In this document: positions 35,274-44,332 of the stretch, in pieces | Layout of the letters: each line of letters begins with the position of its first letter | Position numbering within the stretch: the first letter of the stretch is position 1 | Origin: UBA4416 sp048498515 | Lineage (GTDB): Bacteria; Bacteroidota; Bacteroidia; B-17B0; Aurantibacillaceae | DNA length: 64,000 nucleotides | Direction of reading: 5' to 3' | Assembly: GCA_048498515.1 (NCBI GenBank) | Contig: JBEHXV010000002.1 | Span: 124,001-188,000 of the forward strand | The notes under the pieces: generated by a model | The model's database searches: none | Seen by the model: only the letters and a program-made list of their open reading frames with translations | What the model was told of the DNA's origin: nothing | Position numbers and translations under genes: made by a program

Positions 35274-36305
35274 ATGTCACACAGATTTCAAACGGCCGAT
35301 CTGCTCAAGGGAATTGCGGTTCTCCTGATGATTGAGGTGCATATTGTGGAGCTGTTTGCGGCCGAACCTGTTTACTATAGCAGCGCCGGGAAATTATTGC
35401 TTTTTTTGGGAGGACCCCCGGTGGCTCCGGTCTTTATGATCCTCTTTGGCTATTTTACGGCTTTATCGGGTAAATCTGCCGGTCAATTGATTTTAAAAGG
35501 GCTGAAGATCTTTATCCTGGGCATGCTGTTAAACCTTGCTTTAAATTTTAACCTCATATTATCGGTCAGTAATGGTAACATGGAGGCAAACATCTGGCCT
35601 TATGTATTTGGAGTGGACATTTTACAGTTTGCAGGAATTAGCTTAATCGTTATCGCGCCTGTAAAAATCCTGAAAAACAAATTTATTCTACCGGTAACCC
35701 TTTGCATTTTTTCGGCTTTGGCCGGACAATACCTCGCCGATTGTACTCCTGTAAACCCTACGGCGCAATATGTATCGGCATTTTTTTATGGCAGTACCCC
35801 CTGGTCTTATTTTCCTTTGCTTCCATGGCTTGCTTACCCTTTGGCAGGAATGATATTTTATAACCTACAAAAACACTATGAAATAACCACGTTGAGACTA
35901 AGAACCAAAATACTGGTGAGCTTAACGCTTGCAGTTATTTTAGCTTGTACCATCAACCATGCTGTAGTTACAGCCTCCGATCTGCCGGCCTACTATCATC
36001 ACGGCATCCTGTTCTTTTTGTGGGTGGTATTGTTTGTATGCTTTTATGCTTTATGTCTTAATGAGCTCACTAACCTGGCAGGTAACACATTAGTTGCGCG
36101 TTATATAAAATGGCTGGGAAAAAATGTGACGCTGATCTATGTGATCCAGTGGATTTTGATCGGGAATACTGCTACCGAAATTTATAAAACGATTTCTTCG
36201 CCATTGCACTTGATGGGATGCTTTGTTGGTGTTTTATTGGTATCAACGGGGATAGCTTATGGAGTATTAAAGTTATACGAACAGTTTTTTAGAAAGCGTG
36301 TATAA
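35274..36305 (+). CDS. Acyltransferase-like (DUF1624/HGSNAT-type) membrane protein
   Basis: A 343-residue protein with ten or so membrane spans. It opens with RFQTADLLKGIAVLLMIEVHIVELF, the pattern of heparan-alpha-glucosaminide N-acetyltransferase-like and acyltransferase-3-like proteins, including the conserved 'D.LKG.AV..M...H' with His22. FMILFGYFTALSGKSA follows the usual second helix. The enzymes move acyl groups across the membrane onto sugars; the acceptor is unknown here. A single gene, followed by a palindromic repeat at 36325. Confidence 0.75.
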   Translation: MSHRFQTADLLKGIAVLLMIEVHIVELFAAEPVYYSSAGKLLLFLGGPPVAPVFMILFGYFTALSGKSAGQLILKGLKIFILGMLLNLALNFNLILSVSNGNMEANIWPYVFGVDILQFAGISLIVIAPVKILKNKFILPVTLCIFSALAGQYLADCTPVNPTAQYVSAFFYGSTPWSYFPLLPWLAYPLAGMIFYNLQKHYEITTLRLRTKILVSLTLAVILACTINHAVVTASDLPAYYHHGILFFLWVVLFVCFYALCLNELTNLAGNTLVARYIKWLGKNVTLIYVIQWILIGNTATEIYKTISSPLHLMGCFVGVLLVSTGIAYGVLKLYEQFFRKRV

Positions 36306-36324
36306 TGATTTGGTTTTAGAGCAA

Positions 36325-36372
36325 CATCCCCCTGTCCGCCAGCTGGCGGACACGCCTTCAAAAGGGGGAAAA
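36325..36372. repeat. Intergenic palindromic repeat
   Basis: The outer arms CCCCCT and AAGGGGG enclose an 18-bp perfect palindrome, GTCCGCCAGCTGGCGGAC (36334-36351). The 17 bases TCCGCCAGCTGGCGGAC also occur at 2559-2575. It sits between the convergent acyltransferase-like and ATP-grasp genes and may act as a transcription end or be a mobile palindrome. Confidence 0.75.
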
Positions 36373-36382
36373 GGAATGACGA

Positions 36383-37849
36383 TTACATGATCTTAAAATC
36401 ACCGGTGGCGTACAGTTCTTCTTCACTCAATGTTCCAATATCTATTATATCAGCTTTATAATGGGCACGCAAACCTTTGATCCAGCGTTTGCCTCGTTCC
36501 GATAACTGGAAATCATCCGACATCAGTCGTCCGCGCATCACCAGGATGCCAAGGTCGGCGCCTTCATACAAATAGTCGTCTTTACCCGTAATACGTATAA
36601 AGAAAGCTTCATTATCGTCGCTAACCGACTGGCGTTCCGAGTCCATTTTTTTATAGTGCAGGTTGCCGTTCTTTTTCATTTCCCAAATGCCCGATGCAGG
36701 CGCCTTGGTAACAAGCTCCAGTGTTTTTTTAGTGTGCTTAATCACCAACTGGCTCCAGCTGTCCATGTTCTCCGCTTTTGCCCAGCGTTCGCTCAGTTCG
36801 GCAGTATCAATCTGATAAGGAATGTTCATCCATTCCAACAAGTGAAACAGGAACATAGGCACATCCGTCATGGCAAACTTCGAATGATTGGTGAGCGAGC
36901 TTACACCCGATACTCTTGGGTTCAACTCACCCAGGTATATATTACCGCTATCCTTATCAATTAAAAAATCCAGTTCAAAATATCCTTTATAGCCTTCTTT
37001 GCGCAATTGGTCTCCAAATTGCTGAGTATAGCGCCTGGCCTTTTCCCGAATATCGGCGTTAAAGGCATTGCCAAAAATTTCGTTCCCACACCAACCGCCT
37101 TTGTAAGGAGTTAATTCCTTAAAGCCAACCAGCTCCGTCATTAATGGCGCTACCAGGGTGCCATGCTGTGTCACGCAACCTTCAATGGCAGTACCGTAAC
37201 AATTAATGCGTTTCATGATCTTCACTTCCTTCTCCTTTATGATCTCTTCTTTGTACTGGTCAAATTCTTCTTCATTGGAAATGAAAAAGGTTGTATGTCC
37301 TGAGTCGCCATATGGTGTCTGAATAACCAGGCTATCACCCAGATCCTTCGATACCATTCTTAACTGGTTATAATCCGTTACAGGTGATAGTACGTTAGGA
37401 ACGCAGGCTACGCCGGCCTTTTGAGCAATGCGGTTGGTATTTACCTTATTGTCTAAAAACGAACGCAGTTGCGCCGAAGGGAAACATACGTCCAGCCCGA
37501 GCGATTTTGCCAGCTCTTCGGTTTTTTCATCAAACATTAAGAACAGGGCTTTGCCGGCAATACCATTGACACTGTTAGCTTTAATGTAATCAATCACTTC
37601 AGGGTGTTGCAACAGGTAATTGTTAATGTCTTCAATACTTGTAAATTCTTCATGCGGCATTTCCTCTTTAGGTGAAAACAGGTTGGGATGCTGACCGTCA
37701 TAAGAATCAATGTAACTGATGAATTTAAAATGACCCACCCATTCGTCCATACCCAGCAAATTAAAGTTGGTGGCACTGATGAAATAAATGGGAGTGGTAT
37801 TTGTTTTAAAAAAATGTTTTATGTCGGATATACTATTTAGTGTGTTCAT
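36383..37849 (-). CDS. ATP-grasp (biotin carboxylase-like) enzyme
   Basis: A 488-residue protein of the ATP-grasp superfamily. SLVIQTPYGDSGHTTFFI (about 173-190) is the nucleotide-binding glycine loop region. KIMKRINCYGTAIEGCVTQ and GYKGYFELDFLIDKDSGNIY precede the metal-binding LGELNPRVSGVSS (about 315). A C-terminal extension of roughly 120 residues follows. It joins an acid to an amine or thiol using ATP; the substrates cannot be read from sequence. The gene lies 126 bases downstream of the Orn/Lys/Arg decarboxylase gene on the same strand, so a joint pathway around basic amino acids or their amines is plausible. Confidence 0.82.
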   Translation of the reverse strand: MNTLNSISDIKHFFKTNTTPIYFISATNFNLLGMDEWVGHFKFISYIDSYDGQHPNLFSPKEEMPHEEFTSIEDINNYLLQHPEVIDYIKANSVNGIAGKALFLMFDEKTEELAKSLGLDVCFPSAQLRSFLDNKVNTNRIAQKAGVACVPNVLSPVTDYNQLRMVSKDLGDSLVIQTPYGDSGHTTFFISNEEEFDQYKEEIIKEKEVKIMKRINCYGTAIEGCVTQHGTLVAPLMTELVGFKELTPYKGGWCGNEIFGNAFNADIREKARRYTQQFGDQLRKEGYKGYFELDFLIDKDSGNIYLGELNPRVSGVSSLTNHSKFAMTDVPMFLFHLLEWMNIPYQIDTAELSERWAKAENMDSWSQLVIKHTKKTLELVTKAPASGIWEMKKNGNLHYKKMDSERQSVSDDNEAFFIRITGKDDYLYEGADLGILVMRGRLMSDDFQLSERGKRWIKGLRAHYKADIIDIGTLSEEELYATGDFKIM

Positions 37850-37862
37850 GGTAATTATATTT

Positions 37863-37895
37863 CTCGCAGAGTTTCGCGGATTGATGCGCAGAGTT
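37863..37895. repeat. CGCAGAGTT-type intergenic repeat, copy 1
   Basis: CTCGCAGAGTTTCGCGGATTG followed by ATGCGCAGAGTT carries the motif CGCAGAGTT twice. A second, related copy is at 40740-40785, upstream of the next gene. Both lie between genes of the same cluster. Similar repeats are frequent between genes in Bacteroidota. Confidence 0.5.
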
Positions 37896-37975
37896 CTACA
37901 GATTTAATTATAAATTATTTGCTATTCGAATAATAGAGTCTTTTAAGGGGGGATGAGTTAAAGAACCTAATAAAC

Positions 37976-40723
37976 CTATTTGCTTTTTACTTTTGCTTTA
38001 CTTTCTGTTACGGGTATAATAGGCATTGCACCCATGGCCGAAATAATATTCTTACGGTTCAAGGCTTCGGTAGTAAATACTTTTAAGCCAAGTTCGGCCT
38101 TATAACCGTGAATCTCCTTTACATCCAGCGCAATCATAAACCGTATGATCTCAGCGCTCACCACCTGTCCTGGTACCAGTATCGGAAACCCGGGAGGATA
38201 TGGGATGACAAAGGAGGTAGAAACAAGCTCTTTATTACCGAGCATTTGTTGCAGGCAATCTTTCAGTAAAATATACTCGCACAATTCTTCTTCATACGCC
38301 AAAAAGAACGCTTCACGAATGTTACCGCCCGGCACTCCGGGTGAGGCTTGGAAGGAACGATGAAAGTGACTGAAATCAGGCAGTGGTGGAACGTCTTTAA
38401 TGAGCGAAGCGATGTGTTTTTTTGAGATCTCCGCTTCGCGTTTATTCAATGAGCGGTTGCTTTCATCCAGTTCGTCGGCAATTTGCAACAAGGCGTTTAT
38501 TAAAAAGGTAACGCTTCCCCTTGTGGTACCAATGTTGGTCATGAGCAACACGGTGTTGCGCGATGTTTTGTTTACCTGGATATTGAAGCGGTCCATCAGG
38601 TAGCTGTTCTTAAAATCATCGCCGGTAATGCCGGCCTTGCCAACCGATAAGGTAATTTTGGTAGGATCGAGCACAAACTCATCTTTTTCCCAGGCTTCTT
38701 CCATGCGGTCCCAGCCACCTTCCACGGTATAATATTCATTTAAACCGCACTGGCGGAATTCGGAAGGAATAATGTCTTTCACATTTAGCACATGAAAATA
38801 CTTACTCAGTTTCGGGTGGTCCTGTACTTTTGACCGAAGCACCATGGCCATTTCAATGGCCTTCTCCACCAGCTCATAACCTTCCAGTTCCACCTGCCTG
38901 CGGCCTACATCCAGCGAGGCCAGAATCTGATAGTTGGCAGAAGTGGTTGTGTGGGTCATGTATGCTTCCTGGAAATTATCGGCAACCCTGCGGCTGTATT
39001 CCTCATCCCAAATCTGGATCATGGAACCCTGGCGGAAACTGGACAATGTTTTGTGTGTGCTTTGTGTGGCATACACACGGATCTTTACTTTGTCGGGATC
39101 GGGCAGGGTGGGGAGCTCCCCGGCCTTTAATCCCGCAATGTGTTTTTTATATTCTTCCCTGTATGCTTCGCTGCGGTATTTCTGAAATAGTTTTTGCGCC
39201 ACATACATGCCGGTGCGTTGCTTGTAAGTATAGGTAAAGCTGGCAAAGGCAAACCAGGCTTCATCCCACATAAACACCATGTCGGGTTTAATGGCCAGGA
39301 CTTCTTCCATAATACGCTCAACGTTATACACCAAACCATCGAAGGTGCAATTGGTGAGCAACAGCATTTTCACTTTATCCAAACGGTTGGCTTTGCTCAG
39401 GGCAATTAATTTTTCCTTAATGGTTTTTAATGGCACCGCGCCATACATGGAGTATTCCTGGATGGGATAAGAATCGAGGTAGGCCGGGAACGCGCCTGCC
39501 AGCACCAAGCCATAGTGATGCGATTTGTGACAATCCCTGTCAACCAACACCACATCGCCCGGACGTATCAGGGCCTGTTGTACAATTTTATTGGCGGTAG
39601 AAGTGCCGTTGGTGACATAAAAAGTATGTTCGGCGCCGTAAGCCTTGGCAGCTTTTTCCTGCGCTTTTTTCAAAGGGCCTTTTGGCTGTAGCAGGGAATC
39701 AAGCCCACCATTCGTAGCCGAGGTTTCTGCCAAAAACACATTACGCCCGTAAAAATCGCCAAAGTCGGAGATCCACCGTGATTTGAAAACAGAATTGCCT
39801 CTTGAGATGGGCATGGCGTGAAATACGCTGGTTGGCTTTTTACTATACTCGGTAAGAGCGGTATAGAAAGGTGTTTCAAAACGATCGTTAATGCCGCTAA
39901 TGATAGTTAAGTGCAACTCCTGCACATCTTCCATCCGGTAAAAAATGCGCCTGAATGATTTCAGCGTTGCATCTTCAAGGTGCGTTAAAGAGGTATCCGT
40001 AATATAATAAATATCCAACTCGGGCCTGAACTCGTGAATGTACTTCCCCAGCAGCGGACCTATCTCCGAATCGGAAACATTGGAAAGATCGATCTTTAAA
40101 ACATTCTGAATAAAAGGACGAATATGTTTTGTGATATTATCAGACAAATGCAAGGGCGCATAGCGGATGCAGGCTGCCTGAATGTTGGAATTAAAGAAAA
40201 GGCAGATCAATGCATCCTGGAAAGAACGCTGAACCACAATATCGTACGTTAAATTCTCGCTGTGATTAATAACCGCCTTGAACTTGTTTTTAAGAACCAC
40301 CTCTTCTTTAGAAGAGAGGTCTTCGACATACAATACTTCAAAATAATTTTTTTGCGGCCCGCTTGCCAGTTTGTCTTTATTTCCTTCGCTGCTATAACTG
40401 CCATTAAATTTTTCGGATAACAGTTCAGGGTGCGCGCGATAATTATCGCTTACCAGCAAATGAACGATCTCGGCAACCTGGTTGCTGGTGGCTTTAAATT
40501 CGTTTTTTTCTACCGCTTTAATAAGTTTTCGTACCAGCGGTGCGCCGGGAAAGGAAAAATAATTCTCAATGCTTAGCAAATCTTTAAGCACCGCGTTAAG
40601 CTCATTTAAGTTGCTATCAAACACTTCGGTATGCTGAACACGGGTAATGTGGTTGCTTTTTTCCTTCAGCTCATTCCACAGGTCGACCCTGAGCTGGTTG
40701 ATGTTATAATGTTCTGAATTCAT
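37976..40723 (-). CDS. Long Orn/Lys/Arg decarboxylase (PLP-dependent, fold type I)
   Basis: A 915-residue PLP enzyme of the Orn/Lys/Arg decarboxylase major-domain family. The N-terminal ~300 residues are a wing/receiver-like region as in inducible decarboxylases. The PLP domain has YVTNGTSTANKIV (370-382), DRDCHKSHH (395-403), MWDEAWFAF (485-493) and the Schiff-base lysine Lys558 in ATQSTHKTLSSFRQGS. A C-terminal domain with PYPPGFPILVPGQ completes the family pattern. It decarboxylates lysine, ornithine or arginine; the specificity is not decidable here. The ATP-grasp gene downstream may use the product. Involvement in acid resistance or polyamine supply is inference. Confidence 0.92.
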   Translation of the reverse strand: MNSEHYNINQLRVDLWNELKEKSNHITRVQHTEVFDSNLNELNAVLKDLLSIENYFSFPGAPLVRKLIKAVEKNEFKATSNQVAEIVHLLVSDNYRAHPELLSEKFNGSYSSEGNKDKLASGPQKNYFEVLYVEDLSSKEEVVLKNKFKAVINHSENLTYDIVVQRSFQDALICLFFNSNIQAACIRYAPLHLSDNITKHIRPFIQNVLKIDLSNVSDSEIGPLLGKYIHEFRPELDIYYITDTSLTHLEDATLKSFRRIFYRMEDVQELHLTIISGINDRFETPFYTALTEYSKKPTSVFHAMPISRGNSVFKSRWISDFGDFYGRNVFLAETSATNGGLDSLLQPKGPLKKAQEKAAKAYGAEHTFYVTNGTSTANKIVQQALIRPGDVVLVDRDCHKSHHYGLVLAGAFPAYLDSYPIQEYSMYGAVPLKTIKEKLIALSKANRLDKVKMLLLTNCTFDGLVYNVERIMEEVLAIKPDMVFMWDEAWFAFASFTYTYKQRTGMYVAQKLFQKYRSEAYREEYKKHIAGLKAGELPTLPDPDKVKIRVYATQSTHKTLSSFRQGSMIQIWDEEYSRRVADNFQEAYMTHTTTSANYQILASLDVGRRQVELEGYELVEKAIEMAMVLRSKVQDHPKLSKYFHVLNVKDIIPSEFRQCGLNEYYTVEGGWDRMEEAWEKDEFVLDPTKITLSVGKAGITGDDFKNSYLMDRFNIQVNKTSRNTVLLMTNIGTTRGSVTFLINALLQIADELDESNRSLNKREAEISKKHIASLIKDVPPLPDFSHFHRSFQASPGVPGGNIREAFFLAYEEELCEYILLKDCLQQMLGNKELVSTSFVIPYPPGFPILVPGQVVSAEIIRFMIALDVKEIHGYKAELGLKVFTTEALNRKNIISAMGAMPIIPVTESKAKVKSK

Positions 40724-40739
40724 GATTTTTTATTTTTTT

Positions 40740-40785
40740 CTCGCTGAGTTCCTTGGATGCCACCGCAGAGTTTCGCTGAATGATG
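40740..40785. repeat. CGCAGAGTT-type intergenic repeat, copy 2
   Basis: CTCGCTGAGTTCCTTGG, then CACCGCAGAGTTTCGCTGAATGATG, repeats the pattern of copy 1 at 37863-37895 (shared CGCAGAGTTTCGC). It lies in the 130-base gap between the VOC gene and the decarboxylase gene. Confidence 0.5.
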
Positions 40786-40853
40786 TATTATTTTCTCTGC
40801 CAAACTGCGCTTTCATATGCGGGTCTTTGCGAGAGATTGTATTCAGTTTAAAT

Positions 40854-41291
40854 TTAATGTTTGGAATGCAATGCCAGCCTGTTTCCTTCTGAATCAATAA
40901 ATAAGGCAAAATACCCCGCAGTTTCACTTAAGAATGTTTTTTCCAATACAACCCTGCCGCCCGCTTCGTTCACTTTCGACAAAACCGAATTAAGGTCATC
41001 GCCGCCGTTCAAATACACCAATGGGCCGGTTTCGCTGGGCACACATCCGTTACCGGTTACAATGGCTCCGCTAATGCCATTCTCTGCCGGAAAAAATCCC
41101 ATCGCGTAACCGTTCAGTTCAACAGTAGTGATCTCGATGCCGTAGATGTAATTATAAAAAGCAACAGAGCGATATAAATTATAGGCAGGAATCTCGAACC
41201 AGGTCACGAAATTCTTTACAACGGGTTGTTGTTTTTGTTTCAGCAAGTTTGCTTCTTTGATCCTGCTTTTTAAATTAACGGTTGATCCCAT
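40854..41291 (-). CDS. VOC-family (glyoxalase/bleomycin-resistance fold) protein
   Basis: A 145-residue protein. After a charged N-terminal extension of about 27 residues the VOC fold starts at NFVTWFEIPAYNLYRSVAFY ('..WFEIP..D..RA..FY' pattern) and ends with FALFIDSEGNRLALHSKH ('..DPEGN..GL'). These proteins bind metal and small molecules; typical substrates are methylglyoxal adducts or antibiotics. The usual metal ligands (H, E) are only partly visible. It is upstream of the decarboxylase gene on the same strand, separated by a repeat, so co-transcription is uncertain. Confidence 0.85.
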   Translation of the reverse strand: MGSTVNLKSRIKEANLLKQKQQPVVKNFVTWFEIPAYNLYRSVAFYNYIYGIEITTVELNGYAMGFFPAENGISGAIVTGNGCVPSETGPLVYLNGGDDLNSVLSKVNEAGGRVVLEKTFLSETAGYFALFIDSEGNRLALHSKH

Positions 41292-41489
41292 GATTCTTGT
41301 CTTTAAATAGTACTAGTCTTCTGCAATAGTAATACGTAAAGATCATTTTTTTAGTTTATAATCTCTAATAATTTGAACTACACATTCGGGCCTTTTACCT
41401 CAAATCCTGTTTTTAATGGTTTTTCAGACCAAACTCACCGATTTTAACTTTACATTTATGTTGTGATTATTTTGTAAAAAACCAATCAT

Positions 41490-43697
41490 TTGAAAGCGTT
41501 AACCGACATATTAAAAACCAACTATTGGCTGCAAAGCACGCTCAACAGCTATAGTTTGATGTTTTTTTCTCTTAACAACGTGTTCGCCGCACTCATCATT
41601 TTGGTCACCTTTTTTTCTCCGGCTGTCGGGAGTTGTGGTTTATTGGCAGTTGTCCTCATCAATGTGTTTGCTTATTTAATGGGTTTCAACAGAGCAGAGA
41701 TCCTGAACGGAATTTTTGGCTTCAATGCCCTGTTCCTGGGATTGGTGTTTGGTTATGAATTTGCCTTTAATGGCACACTGGTTATTTTATTTATAACGTC
41801 TATTCTCATTTTGCTTTTAATAACCGTTTGGCTGAAGGGCCTATTTGCCATTCATAATTTACCATTTTTATCCTTTCCTTTTATCCTCACTTACTGGATC
41901 GTTTCCCTGGCATCTTCCAACTTCAGCAACATTCAGCTCGACGAAAGTCATGTGTATGCCATTAACGAAGTGGCCAAGGGGCAATCTTCGTCCTGGTATC
42001 AATTCATTCATTGCCTGGATAACAGCTCCTTGCCTTCTTTTGCCCTAAGCTATTTTAAAACCCTGGCGGGTACGTTTTTTCAAACCAGTGTGTTAGGCGG
42101 AGCCTTCATTGCTTTTGGCTTGCTGTACTCTTCACGTATTGCATTTTCATTGAGCCTCATTGGCTTTTACCTGGCTTACTTTTTTTATTCGGTATTTGGG
42201 GCCGATGTGAACGATTTGACCTATAACTTACTGGGTTCTAATTTTATTTTCATTGCCATTGCCATTGGCTGCTTTTTCCTGATCCCCAACACCTACAGTT
42301 ATGTAACGGTTGTTTTACTGATCCCTGTTTTACTCATTGTTTTATTGTCTTTGGGCAAAGTATTATCGGTGTTTCAACTTAAAGCGTATTCGCTCTCTTT
42401 TAGCGTGGTATGCACGGCTTTCCTGTTCTCATTGAATCACCGCTGGCTGCACAAGGGACTATACCTTGTGACCCTGCAGTATTTTTCGGCCGAAAAAACC
42501 ATTTACAAATACCTTAATTCCATACAGCGGTTTAAAAACGAGCACCTGTATAAAATTGCCTTGCCTTTTTCGGGCGAGTGGAACGTAAGCCAGGGCTATA
42601 ATGGAAAGATCACACATCTTGGCGATTGGAGCAAAGCGCTGGATTTTGTGATAGTGGATTCAAAAAACAAAACTTACCGTGAACCGTTGAATGCCCGTGA
42701 TAGTTTTACACGCGATAATTTTTACTGCTACAACAAGGAGATCTTTGCGCCATACGACGGTTATGTATACGATATTATCAATACCGTGGAAGAAAATGAT
42801 GTGGGCGAAGTGAACACCGACTACAATTGGGGAAACACCATTATTATTAATCACCTGAATGGCTTATTCTCGCAGATCAGCCATGTGAAAAAAGATTCCT
42901 TCAATGTGTTCATCGGTCAATTCATTACCAAAGGAACATACCTGGCTACCTGTGGCAATTCAGGCCGCTCGCCCGAACCTCACATTCACTTTCAATTACA
43001 AACTACGCCAACGGTTGGCGCGCCAACCCTGGAGTATCCCATTTCTTATTTTATAGAACGAACAGGAGCTGAGCGACAATTAAAAATTTCGGAAGTGCCA
43101 AAAGAAGGCGCTTTTATAAGCAATGTACAGGTAAATGAATTGCTGGTAGTAAGCTTTTCGTTTTTACCGGGACAAAAAATTTCGTTTCAAAAAGAGAACA
43201 GTAATGCCGTTATTACCTGGGAAGTGTTTACCGATGCCTACAACAGAACCTATATGTATTGCAAGGAAAGCAAGTCGCAGGCGTATTTTGTAAACGATGG
43301 AGTGATGCTGTATTTTACTGATTTTGAAGGTGACAAATCATCCCTGCTGTTTCATTTTTACCTGGCGGCTTACCGCCAATTACTCGGTTATTACGAAGGG
43401 ATTGAGGTAAAAGACAATGTTCCTTTGATCCAGTTCAACAACAAGCTCATCCGTTTCTTCCAGGATTTTGTAGCGCCGTTTTATTTGTTTACCAAAGCCA
43501 ATCACAGTTCTTCATTTACCTACGCCGATAATATTTACGCGCCGCAAAAGCTCATGATAAGAACTGACATTGAAGCGAGGCTGATGAATTATACTTTCAA
43601 AAAAATTAACTATGAAATGGAGCTGAAGGACAATAAAATTCAACGCTTCACGATTCATCACAAAAACAAAACCGAAACGTTTTTTACTATATCATAA
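41490..43697 (+). CDS. Urea transporter fused to an M23 peptidase domain
   Basis: A 735-residue fusion. The first ~330 residues are a urea transporter: ILNGIFGFNALFLGLVFGYE (71-90) and NLPFLSFPFILTYW (123-136) are the two UT half-repeat motifs, with ten membrane spans. Residues ~350-520 are an M23 (lysostaphin-type) metallopeptidase with zinc ligands His376 and Asp385 in THLGDWSKALDF, and His498 and His500 in EPHIHFQLQ. About 200 uncharacterised residues follow. The start is a TTG at 41490; the first in-frame ATG would cut into the first helix. All four metal ligands are kept, so peptidoglycan cleavage is likely. The gene heads a row with TPR genes 16 and 7 bases apart. Confidence 0.9.
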   Translation: MKALTDILKTNYWLQSTLNSYSLMFFSLNNVFAALIILVTFFSPAVGSCGLLAVVLINVFAYLMGFNRAEILNGIFGFNALFLGLVFGYEFAFNGTLVILFITSILILLLITVWLKGLFAIHNLPFLSFPFILTYWIVSLASSNFSNIQLDESHVYAINEVAKGQSSSWYQFIHCLDNSSLPSFALSYFKTLAGTFFQTSVLGGAFIAFGLLYSSRIAFSLSLIGFYLAYFFYSVFGADVNDLTYNLLGSNFIFIAIAIGCFFLIPNTYSYVTVVLLIPVLLIVLLSLGKVLSVFQLKAYSLSFSVVCTAFLFSLNHRWLHKGLYLVTLQYFSAEKTIYKYLNSIQRFKNEHLYKIALPFSGEWNVSQGYNGKITHLGDWSKALDFVIVDSKNKTYREPLNARDSFTRDNFYCYNKEIFAPYDGYVYDIINTVEENDVGEVNTDYNWGNTIIINHLNGLFSQISHVKKDSFNVFIGQFITKGTYLATCGNSGRSPEPHIHFQLQTTPTVGAPTLEYPISYFIERTGAERQLKISEVPKEGAFISNVQVNELLVVSFSFLPGQKISFQKENSNAVITWEVFTDAYNRTYMYCKESKSQAYFVNDGVMLYFTDFEGDKSSLLFHFYLAAYRQLLGYYEGIEVKDNVPLIQFNNKLIRFFQDFVAPFYLFTKANHSSSFTYADNIYAPQKLMIRTDIEARLMNYTFKKINYEMELKDNKIQRFTIHHKNKTETFFTIS

Positions 43698-43713
43698 TTT
43701 TCAGTTATTATTT

Positions 43714-44325
43714 ATGAAATTCAGCACACACCTTTTTTTATTAATGATGGCAGCGTTCAGCAGTTTTGGACAAACCAGCAAGCCGTTAATAAACGCGTTC
43801 AAACAATCGTATGAATATGAAGCAGCACACAATTACGAAGCCGCGGTTAATGTGTTGACAGCGGAGTACAATGAGAAGTCATATGAGATCAACCTTCGCC
43901 TCGGCTGGCTTTGCTACGTGTCGGGTAAACAAAAGGAATCGGTGAATTATTACCAGAAAGCAATTACTTTAATGCCCGCGGCTACCGAACCTTTATGGGG
44001 CATTATTAACCCTTATACAAAGCAGGAGAATTGGACCGAAATAGAAAAAGTATACGGTTCTATTTTAAAATTAGATGCCCAAAATACAAAGGCAAGCTAT
44101 AACCTGGGCTTGATGTATTATTACAAAAAGGATTATGTGAATGCCAAAAAACACTTTGATGTGGCACTGAACCTGTCGCCCTTTAGCTATTACAATTTAT
44201 TAATGAGCGCCTGGACCAATTATTACCTTGGGAATAAAAACGAGGCCTCAGTGCTCTTCAATAAAACATTGCTTTATAGTCCCAACGATAAATCAGCCCT
44301 TGAAGGATTAAGTTTAATTAAATAA
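43714..44325 (+). CDS. Exported TPR protein, single-module member of a local family
   Basis: A 203-residue protein with signal peptide MKFSTHLFLLMMAAFSSFGQ and one ~180-residue TPR module. Landmarks of the module are FKQSYEYEAAHNYEAAVNVL, YEINLRLGWLCYVSGKQKES, VNYYQKAITLMPAATEPLWG, ASYNLGLMYYYKKDYVNAKK and LLYSPNDKSALEGL. The same landmarks occur once in the protein at 49268 and twice in the one at 45743. It starts 16 bases after the urea transporter-M23 gene, so it is probably co-expressed. Periplasmic scaffold or partner is the likely role. Confidence 0.85.
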   Translation: MKFSTHLFLLMMAAFSSFGQTSKPLINAFKQSYEYEAAHNYEAAVNVLTAEYNEKSYEINLRLGWLCYVSGKQKESVNYYQKAITLMPAATEPLWGIINPYTKQENWTEIEKVYGSILKLDAQNTKASYNLGLMYYYKKDYVNAKKHFDVALNLSPFSYYNLLMSAWTNYYLGNKNEASVLFNKTLLYSPNDKSALEGLSLIK

Positions 44326-44332
44326 CTCAGTT

